Shown here: positions 5,696-11,400 of the stretch, piece after piece
Position numbering within the stretch: the stretch's first letter is position 1
Layout: the number at the start of each line of letters is the position of its first letter
From: Armatimonadota bacterium
Lineage (GTDB): Bacteria; Armatimonadota; HRBIN16
Assembly: GCA_028275265.1 (NCBI GenBank)
Contig: JAPWUZ010000060.1
Location: 1 to 11,400, forward strand
Direction: 5' to 3'
DNA: 11,400 nucleotides
Translations under genes and position numbers: made by a program
Notes under the pieces: generated by a model
Databases searched by the model: none
What the model saw: the letters and a program-made list of their open reading frames with translations, nothing else
Told to the model about the DNA's origin: nothing

Positions 5696-7168
5696 ATGGA
5701 AAACAGGATTTTCGGTATCGAAACAGAGTTTGGATGCTTCGTCCGTGACGAAAGCGTGGGCAGACCCGAGCGGGTGGTGGAAAAGGTCAAAGACTGCGTG
5801 TTCTACCGCCTGCGCCGCGGGCTGATCGACCTGCACAGCCGCGACTTTGCCTTTGAGCCTGCGCGCGGAGGCGGATTCCTGATCAACGGCGGACGCCTCT
5901 ACATCGACGCGGTGGGCGACCACGAGGAGTACGCCACCCCTGAGTGCTCGCGTCTCTCCGACATCGTGGCGCACGAAAAGGCGGGACAGCGTATCCTGCT
6001 GCAAGCGTTACAGGCACTCGGCTGGCAGGACAAGGTCTCCTTCTACAACAACGCCGTCGACCACTTCGGCGGGCACACCTTTGGCTGTCACGAAAACTAC
6101 CTGGTCAGCATCGAAGACCGTTACTTCCTCGACTCGCTGTACAACCTGTTGCCCTTCCTGGTCACCCGACAGATTTTCGCGGGCGCGGGGCGCGTGGGTG
6201 GACACCGCCTGAACTACAACGACTTCTCGAACAACATCATGGACCTGAGCGAGCACGAGATGGACTACGTGTGGGTGAGCCGCTTCTACGCGGTGGAGAT
6301 CGACCCCACGGTGGAGTTCCAGCTCTCGCAGCGCGCGGACCATATCGTGAAGACCATCTCCTCACGGGTGCGCTTCAACCGCGCCATCATCAACCCCAAG
6401 TGGGACAGCTACTACTCTTACAACAGCATGCACCGCCTGCACATCCTGTTCGGTGAGGGCAACATGAGCGAATACGCTACCGCCCTCAAAATCGGCACCA
6501 CCAGCCTGGTGCTCGACCTGCTGGAGCGCAACCTGATCAAGCCCGACGTGCGCCTCGCCGACCCGCTGGAAGCGCTGCGCAGTGTCAGCCGGGATCCCAC
6601 CTGGCGGTGGATTGTGCGCCGACACGACGGCTCTACCATCCGCGCGATAGACCTGCAGCGCATCTACCTGGAAACGGCAAAGCTACACCTCACCGGGCGC
6701 GACGAGGACACCGACTGGGTTCTACGCGAGTGGGAATATGTGCTGGACGCGCTGGAGCTCGACCCCATGAGCCTGGACGACCGCCTCGACTGGGTGGCAA
6801 AGCGCAAGCTGCTGGAAGCTTTTCGGCAACAGGAAGGTTTGAGCTGGCAAGACGACATGATGTTCAGCCTGGACATGGAGTACCACAACACCGACCCCTC
6901 GCGCGGGCTGTATTACGGTCTGGCCGAGGCGGGGCTGATGCAGCGCATCGTCACCGATGAGGACATCGAAAACGCCACCACCACTGCCCCCGATAACACC
7001 CGTGCCTACGGGCGCAGCCGCGCCATCCAGCACCTGCTGGCCTCCCGCAACCGGGCATATATCGTGGACTGGGATATGGTATACGTGGACAAGGGGCGGC
7101 AACTGGAACTGCGTAACCCCTTCCGCACCTACGAGAAAGAGTCGGAGCGGTTTATCCGGAGCCTGTAA
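5696..7168 (+). CDS. pafA: PafA, tag-protein ligase
   Basis: PafA uses ATP to phosphorylate the C-terminal Glu of the tag and joins it to a substrate lysine. The protein has 490 residues against about 450 in mycobacteria. GIETEFG (7-13; Glu9, Glu11) is the ATP/Mg-binding strand. NGGRLYIDAVGDHEEYATPEC (64-84) carries the probable catalytic Asp71. It lacks the Dop loop, which assigns it as the ligase. FGCHENYL (129-136), LLPFLVTRQI (151-160) and FQLSQRAD (208-215) are conserved. Two departures are visible. There are about 38 residues between GAGRVGG (163-169) and FQLSQRAD, against about 10 in the neighbouring Dop. The NTRDEPHA motif shared by Dop and actinobacterial PafA is replaced by NPKWDSYYSYNS (233-244). 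GGAGGTG at 5682-5688, 7 nt upstream, fixes the start. It is the last gene of the operon. Confidence 0.94.
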   Translation: MENRIFGIETEFGCFVRDESVGRPERVVEKVKDCVFYRLRRGLIDLHSRDFAFEPARGGGFLINGGRLYIDAVGDHEEYATPECSRLSDIVAHEKAGQRILLQALQALGWQDKVSFYNNAVDHFGGHTFGCHENYLVSIEDRYFLDSLYNLLPFLVTRQIFAGAGRVGGHRLNYNDFSNNIMDLSEHEMDYVWVSRFYAVEIDPTVEFQLSQRADHIVKTISSRVRFNRAIINPKWDSYYSYNSMHRLHILFGEGNMSEYATALKIGTTSLVLDLLERNLIKPDVRLADPLEALRSVSRDPTWRWIVRRHDGSTIRAIDLQRIYLETAKLHLTGRDEDTDWVLREWEYVLDALELDPMSLDDRLDWVAKRKLLEAFRQQEGLSWQDDMMFSLDMEYHNTDPSRGLYYGLAEAGLMQRIVTDEDIENATTTAPDNTRAYGRSRAIQHLLASRNRAYIVDWDMVYVDKGRQLELRNPFRTYEKESERFIRSL

Positions 7169-7231
7169 GGAAGCGCCGCGTGCCCAATCTGCCTACAGCG
7201 ATTGACTCTTCGCATGAGAAATCGCATTCAA

Positions 7232-7264
7232 TTGCCCCTCTCCCACAGCGTGGGAGAGGGGCAA
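7232..7264. repeat. Perfect 15-bp palindrome between convergent genes
   Basis: TTGCCCCTCTCCCAC (7232-7246) and its exact reverse complement (7250-7264) are separated by the loop AGC. The element sits between pafA and the convergent WD40 gene, 10 nt from the latter's stop codon. Its sequence, with GGGTGAGGG just outside (7266-7274), resembles the dispersed CCCTCTCCC/GGGAGAGGG palindromes common in GC-rich genomes. It could act as a two-way terminator or mRNA end stabiliser, but neither strand has a T-run after the stem. The rest of 7169-7274 shows only a weak imperfect dyad (GCGATT 7198-7203 / AATCGC 7220-7225). Confidence 0.65.
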
Positions 7265-7274
7265 CGGGTGAGGG

Positions 7275-8687
7275 CTAATCATCCCCAATCGTGCCAAAGT
7301 TCTTCACGAGGATGCCAAAATCGAACAGCGTGACCTCTTCATCCCCGTCCAGGTCGGCGTCGGGGTTCCAGTTGCTGTCGCCGGGCACGGAACCAAACGC
7401 TGCCACCAGCGCGCCGAAGTCAAACAGCGTCACTTCGTTATCGCCGTCGATGTCGCCGTTGAGCAGCTCGATACTCAGGTCGGTGACACTGCCGCCGCCG
7501 GTGTCCACCGCGAGGGTGCGCCGCAGCCAATGGCTCACCTTCACCGAGATATCAAACGCGCCGCGGCGGGGAGCGGTGAAGCGGAAAGTACCACCCTCGC
7601 CAAGCGCGACATTTACCGTCTGGAAGGGCGTGGTTCCGCCCGGCTCGCGCAGATCGAAGGTGATGCTGGATGGCAATACGCCACCGTAATCGCCGAAGGC
7701 GACGGTTCCGCCCACCTTAGGCATGGCAAAGGGATTGCGTGCCAGTACCACACGCCCATCTGAACCGCCGTAGGCAAACGTCTCCCCATCGGGGGAGAAG
7801 GCAACCGAGTACACGTCGGAGCTGGTCTCCTGGTTGTACATGGCGAGCTGCGCGCCGTCGGACACCCGCCACAGGCGCACGGTACCGTCTCGTCCACCCG
7901 ATACCAGCGTCTGCCCATCCGGACAGAAGCTGACGCCATACACCCAGTTGGTATGCCCGGTTATCGTACGCAACAACGCGCCGTCGGATACGCGCCACAG
8001 GCGCACAGTGTTGTCGAAGCTGGAGGAGACCAGCAAGCTTCCGTCCGGCGAGAAGTCGACCGCCGTGATACCACTGGTGTGCCCTGTCAGGGTGCGCACC
8101 AGCACGCCATCCGACATCCGCCAGATGCGGATGCCACCGTTCTGCCCTCCTGACGCGATCAGGCTACCGTCTGGCGAGAAGGCGATGCACCGAATCCACT
8201 CAGGGCTACTGATGGTCCGCACCGGCGTGTTGTTGGGTATCTGCCAGAACTTGATGAGACCGTCGGTGCCGCCGGTAGCAACCAGACTGCCGTCGGGCAC
8301 ATAACGCACGGCGTACATATACGCGCTGTGCCCGAGGAAGCTGGCGAGCAGATTGCCGTCGTTCACGTTCCAGAACTGCACCGTGCGCTCGAACAGCACA
8401 TCGGTGAGCGTACTGCCATCAGGCGCAATCGCCAGCCCACGAACCGCTGTGCCGCCTGAGAAGTTCCTGAGCAGTGCGCCGTCAGAAACACGATACACTT
8501 TGGCGGTGGTGTCTTCGCTGCCCGATGCCAACAGGCTGCCATCTGCGGTAAAGCTGAGCGCGTTCACCCAGCTGGTGTGCTGTTTGACCATCCACACGAT
8601 GTCGGGAGTCCCCTGCGCGTACACCGGTGTGATTTGGATGACGAACGCGAGAAGCAAAGCGAACCGAGCCATGTTGCGCCAAAGCAT
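7275..8687 (-). CDS. Secreted WD40 beta-propeller protein with dockerin-like C-terminus
   Basis: This 470-residue exported protein has unknown partner or ligand. A signal peptide (residues 1-24, hydrophobic ARFALLLAFVIQITPVYA) is probably cut before Gln25. Seven WD40-type repeats follow (about 30-320) with repeated SPDGSLLASGG and LWRVSDG motifs, enough for one closed propeller. Next comes an Ig-like/carboxypeptidase-regulatory-like beta domain (about 325-408). The last part has two Ca-binding EF-hand-like loops, NGDIDGDNEVTLFDFG (410-425) and DADLDGDEEVTLFDFG (443-458), arranged like a dockerin pair. Dockerins bind cohesins, but no cohesin is visible here, so a cell-surface or complex-anchoring role is an inference. 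A longer reading from 8738 is unlikely because that ATG falls inside the -10 box; AAAGGAGT at 8697-8704, 9 nt upstream, supports 8687. It is monocistronic and convergent with pafA. Confidence 0.87.
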   Translation of the reverse strand: MLWRNMARFALLLAFVIQITPVYAQGTPDIVWMVKQHTSWVNALSFTADGSLLASGSEDTTAKVYRVSDGALLRNFSGGTAVRGLAIAPDGSTLTDVLFERTVQFWNVNDGNLLASFLGHSAYMYAVRYVPDGSLVATGGTDGLIKFWQIPNNTPVRTISSPEWIRCIAFSPDGSLIASGGQNGGIRIWRMSDGVLVRTLTGHTSGITAVDFSPDGSLLVSSSFDNTVRLWRVSDGALLRTITGHTNWVYGVSFCPDGQTLVSGGRDGTVRLWRVSDGAQLAMYNQETSSDVYSVAFSPDGETFAYGGSDGRVVLARNPFAMPKVGGTVAFGDYGGVLPSSITFDLREPGGTTPFQTVNVALGEGGTFRFTAPRRGAFDISVKVSHWLRRTLAVDTGGGSVTDLSIELLNGDIDGDNEVTLFDFGALVAAFGSVPGDSNWNPDADLDGDEEVTLFDFGILVKNFGTIGDD

Positions 8688-8696
8688 GTTGCACAC

Positions 8697-8704
8697 ACTC
8701 CTTT
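8697..8704 (-). promoter_or_regulatory. Ribosome site deciding the WD40 gene start
   Basis: On the minus strand AAAGGAGT lies 9 nt before the ATG at 8687. Neither the upstream ATG (8738) nor the downstream one (8672) has a comparable site. Confidence 0.65.
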
Positions 8705-8736
8705 CTATCCGAGATATGGCTCCTCGAGCCGCCCCC

Positions 8737-8766
8737 ATTATAGGTGTTTCAACAGAGATTTGTCAA
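8737..8766 (-). promoter_or_regulatory. Consensus sigma70 promoter of the WD40 gene
   Basis: On the minus strand TTGACA (8761-8766) and TATAAT (8737-8742) are both exact consensus hexamers, separated by 18 nt. Transcription should start near 8730, giving a leader of about 43 nt before the ATG at 8687. With a good ribosome site this predicts strong constitutive expression of the secreted propeller protein. Confidence 0.8.
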
Positions 8767-8920
8767 GCAACTTAGAAGATGATAACGAAAAGTAGCGATG
8801 CTCGCGCAAACGAACAGCCATAGCAACACCAAGTTGTCAAGATTGTAAAGGGTGAGCGCAGATAGGAACCTCCTGCCCTTTGGCGAAGCATCGAATCAGT
8901 CTTCAACACAACATCTGACG

Positions 8921-8926
8921 GGAGGT
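8921..8926 (+). promoter_or_regulatory. Ribosome site of the GH106-like gene
   Basis: GGAGGT ends 7 nt before the ATG at 8934 and prefers it to the in-frame ATG at 8943. Upstream, 8767-8920 shows no convincing plus-strand promoter: TTGTCA at 8834-8839 has no -10 box at proper spacing. Confidence 0.6.
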
Positions 8927-8933
8927 AGAAAGA

Positions 8934-11400
8934 ATGGGTGCCATGAAGGTTTTGTGGGTCTCCCTTTTTGTGTGGGCTCTGTTTGTGGGTACGAGCCGCG
9001 CGGATTCGATCGAGGAGGGCTTCCGTAACCCGCCCAATTCGGCGAAACCGCATACCTGGTGGCACTGGGTGAACGATAATATCAGCAAAGAAGGCATCAC
9101 CGCCGACCTGGAAGCGATGAAGCGTGTGGGCGTCGGCGGGGCACAGATATTCAATGTGGACGTAGGTGTGCCCTCTGGTGGCGTGACATTCATGAGCGAC
9201 CGCTGGCGCGAGATGATTCGACATGCCGTGAAAGAGGCGGCCCGACTTGGACTGGAGCTGTGCATCCACAACTGCGCCGGATGGTCAAGCAGCGGCGGTC
9301 CATGGGTGAAGCCCGAGCACGCGATGCTGATAGTAGTCACACGGACGGTGCAGGTGCGGGGACCGCGACGCTTTTCGGAGCAGCTACCCCAACCGGAAAG
9401 CAGAGCGGGTTTCTACCGCGATATCGCCGTGCTTGCTTTCCCCACCCCCAGAGGCAACCTGCGCATCCAGAACCTGCGCGGCAAAGCGGCATACGAGCGA
9501 CAGGACGGCATCCAGCCGGTTGCCGAATCGGATGCCCATGCCGAGAGCGTCGTTCCTGCGGAAAAGGTATGGAACCTCACTGCCCTGCTGGAGTCAGACG
9601 GACGGCTGACGTGGGATGTGCCGGAAGGCGACTGGACCATCCTGCGCATCGGCTACACCCCCACCGGCAAAGATAACCATCCCGCCACCCCGGAAGGACG
9701 GGGACTGGAGGTGGACAAGCTCAGCAAGGAGGCGCTGGACGCCTTCTGGAACGACGGCATGATGGCGACGGTGTTGCGCGACATCGGAACGCTGGTGGGC
9801 AAAGCGCTGAACAACGCACTGGTGGACAGCTATGAGGTCGGCAGCCAGAACTGGACACCGCGCTTCCGTGAGGAGTTCTATCGTCGGCGGGGCTATGACC
9901 TGCTGCCTTTCCTGCCGGTGTTCGCGGGATACGTGGTGGGTTCACCGGAAATCTCCGAGCGATTCCTGTGGGATGTACGCCAGACCGTGTCCGAGCTGTT
10001 TGTGGAAAACTACTACGGGCACTTTGCCGAGCTGTGCCGCAAGCACGGATTGCTTTTCTCCACCGAACCGTACGGCAACGGCACGTTCGACGACCTTGCC
10101 GCCGGTGGACGGGCGAATATCCCGATGGGCGAGTTCTGGATAGGCGGCGGCGCACAGGAAACCGCCAAACTGGCTGCCTCCGCCGCGCACATCTATGGCA
10201 GGACCATCGTCGGGGCAGAGTCGTTCACCGCCACCCCGGAGATGGGCAGGTGGCAGAACGACCCCTACTCCATGAAAGCACTGGGCGACCACATCTTCTG
10301 CCTGGGCGTCAACCGTTTCATCTTCCATCGCTACGCGCACCAGCCATGGTTGAACGTCAAGCCGGGCATGACGATGGGCCCCTGGGGCTTCCACTTTGAG
10401 CGCACCAACACCTGGTGGGAGCCGGGCAGAGCGTGGCTGAAATACCTTGCCCGCTGCCAGTATCTGCTGCAACAGGGGCGGTTCGTGGCGGACATCGCGA
10501 TATATGTGGGCGAACATCAGCCGATTTCCGCGCCCTTCCGACCTGACCTGCGAGCCAGAGGTTACGACTATGATTGCCTGAACAAAGAGGTCTTGCTGAA
10601 GGCAACGGTGCGCAACGGAAGGATCGTCCTGCCCAGCGGGATGACCTATCGTGTGCTGGTGCTGCCCGACAGCCGCTTCATGACGCCGCGCGTGCTGCGT
10701 AAGGTGGCAGAACTGCTGCGAGCAGGAGCGGTAATCATCGGTCCCAAGCCCGAAAAGTCGCCTAGCCTGAGCGGATACCCGCAGTGCGACGATGAGGTTC
10801 GCCGTCTGGCAGATGAAGTATGGGGTAACTGCGACGGCGTGAAGGTGAAGGAGCACGCTTACGGAAAAGGCAGGGTCATCTGGGGCAAGTCGGTCGAGCA
10901 GGTGCTTGCCGGGATGCGTGTCCTCCCCGACTTTGAAGCGTCCCCCGGTACGCGAATCGATTTCATCCACCGTGCTGTGGGCGATACCGACTTCTATTTC
11001 GTCGCCAACCAGCGGTATCGCACAGAGGAGCTGGAATGCACGTTCCGGGTGGCTGGCAAAGCACCCGAGCTGTGGTATCCCGACACGGGCAAAATCGAGC
11101 CTGCGCCTGTTTATCGGGTGGTTGGTGGTCGTACGGTGGTTCCTCTGCGACTGGACCCGGCAGGGTCGGTGTTCGTGGTGTTCCGCAAACGGCTGTCGCC
11201 GACGCCGTATTTTGCAGCGGTACAGGCTCCCGGCGCGAACAAGACAGCTCGCCCCTCGCAGCTGGTCATCTACAGAGCGGTATACGAGGCAGTTGACGGA
11301 GCGGGGTCTGCCGATGTGACTGCCCGCTTGCAGGCGATGGTACGCAACGGCACGCTCTCCGTGAACGTGAATAACATCACGATGGGCGGAGACCCCACCA
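8934..11400 (+). CDS. Secreted glycoside hydrolase, probable GH106 alpha-L-rhamnosidase (3' end outside window)
   Basis: The frame is open from 8934 to the right edge, giving 822 residues without a stop. It begins with a signal peptide (1-23, hydrophobic VLWVSLFVWALFVG, cut after SRA). The mature start resembles GH106 enzymes: FRNPPNSAKPHTWWHW (about 30-45) followed by a GITADLEAMKRVGVGGAQIF segment, then an IHNCAGWSSSGGPW segment (about 110-123) typical of their barrel domain. GH106 members remove alpha-L-rhamnose from plant or microbial polysaccharides with inversion. Glu378 (STEPYGNG) and Glu429 (GAESFT) are carboxylates in conserved-looking motifs and are candidate catalytic or substrate-binding residues, not proven. 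After about residue 500 comes a Rossmann-like segment (VLVLPDSRFM) and beta-rich sequence. It is divergent from the WD40 gene, and its own promoter is not obvious. Family membership is probable; the sugar specificity is inferred. Confidence 0.8.
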   Translation, partial: MGAMKVLWVSLFVWALFVGTSRADSIEEGFRNPPNSAKPHTWWHWVNDNISKEGITADLEAMKRVGVGGAQIFNVDVGVPSGGVTFMSDRWREMIRHAVKEAARLGLELCIHNCAGWSSSGGPWVKPEHAMLIVVTRTVQVRGPRRFSEQLPQPESRAGFYRDIAVLAFPTPRGNLRIQNLRGKAAYERQDGIQPVAESDAHAESVVPAEKVWNLTALLESDGRLTWDVPEGDWTILRIGYTPTGKDNHPATPEGRGLEVDKLSKEALDAFWNDGMMATVLRDIGTLVGKALNNALVDSYEVGSQNWTPRFREEFYRRRGYDLLPFLPVFAGYVVGSPEISERFLWDVRQTVSELFVENYYGHFAELCRKHGLLFSTEPYGNGTFDDLAAGGRANIPMGEFWIGGGAQETAKLAASAAHIYGRTIVGAESFTATPEMGRWQNDPYSMKALGDHIFCLGVNRFIFHRYAHQPWLNVKPGMTMGPWGFHFERTNTWWEPGRAWLKYLARCQYLLQQGRFVADIAIYVGEHQPISAPFRPDLRARGYDYDCLNKEVLLKATVRNGRIVLPSGMTYRVLVLPDSRFMTPRVLRKVAELLRAGAVIIGPKPEKSPSLSGYPQCDDEVRRLADEVWGNCDGVKVKEHAYGKGRVIWGKSVEQVLAGMRVLPDFEASPGTRIDFIHRAVGDTDFYFVANQRYRTEELECTFRVAGKAPELWYPDTGKIEPAPVYRVVGGRTVVPLRLDPAGSVFVVFRKRLSPTPYFAAVQAPGANKTARPSQLVIYRAVYEAVDGAGSADVTARLQAMVRNGTLSVNVNNITMGGDPT

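Noticed and set aside
7232..7264. Rho-independent terminator
   Set aside because: The stem is perfect, but neither strand has a T-run after it, so I list it as a palindromic repeat with possible terminator role.
7851..8530. Regularly spaced repeats resembling an array
   Set aside because: They are in-frame WD40 blade repeats at a 126-nt spacing inside a coding gene, not a CRISPR array.
8688..8738. Longer start for the WD40 protein at 8738
   Set aside because: That ATG lies inside the TATAAT box of the consensus promoter and upstream of the likely transcription start; it would also put 17 extra residues before the signal peptide.
8834..8866. Plus-strand promoter for the GH106-like gene
   Set aside because: TTGTCA is acceptable as a -35, but the nearest -10-like sequence (GATAGG, 8861) is poor and 21 nt away.

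Overview
The window carries a complete bacterial proteasome and protein-tagging locus on the plus strand. The gene order is ARC/Mpa-type ATPase, dop, a small Pup-like tag of the UBact type, prcB, prcA, pafA (590-7168). This is the same order as the actinobacterial mpa-dop-pup-prcBA-pafA locus. The tag is not an actinobacterial Pup: it is 62 residues long, ends in Arg-Ser-Gly-Glu and has a strongly basic C-terminal half, which fits the UBact family described from Gram-negative and candidate phyla (Armatimonadota, Nitrospirota, Verrucomicrobiota and others). The DNA is GC-rich. With the UBact type, the paired dockerin-like Ca-binding repeats containing VTLFDFG and the large secreted glycosidase, I infer an Armatimonadota-like bacterium. 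That placement is an inference and was not tested by any search.

Layout: 1-365 (minus) is the N-terminal part of a radical SAM protein that runs off the left edge. 366-589 is a divergent intergenic region with a TATAAT box and a short leader hairpin ahead of the proteasome operon. 590-7168 is the operon, with short or overlapping junctions suggesting translational coupling. 7169-7274 is a short convergent gap containing a perfect 15-bp palindrome. 7275-8687 (minus) is a secreted seven-bladed WD40 propeller protein with a C-terminal dockerin-like pair, driven by a promoter with consensus -35 and -10 hexamers. 8688-8933 is divergent intergenic DNA. 8934 to the right edge is a secreted glycoside hydrolase of probable family GH106 (alpha-L-rhamnosidase), cut by the window.

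How the genes work together: PafA should ligate the C-terminal Glu of the UBact tag to substrate lysines and Dop should remove it. The ARC ring should recognise the tag through its N-terminal coiled coil, unfold the substrate and feed it into the PrcA/PrcB 20S core. Because the tag is already encoded with Glu, deamidation of Gln by Dop is unnecessary here. The main departures from the actinobacterial system are the basic tag, an ATPase that lacks the C-terminal Gln-Tyr-Leu docking tail, and a PafA with an insertion and a rewritten TRDEPHA loop. The two flanking secreted proteins and the radical SAM gene have no evident functional link to the proteasome.
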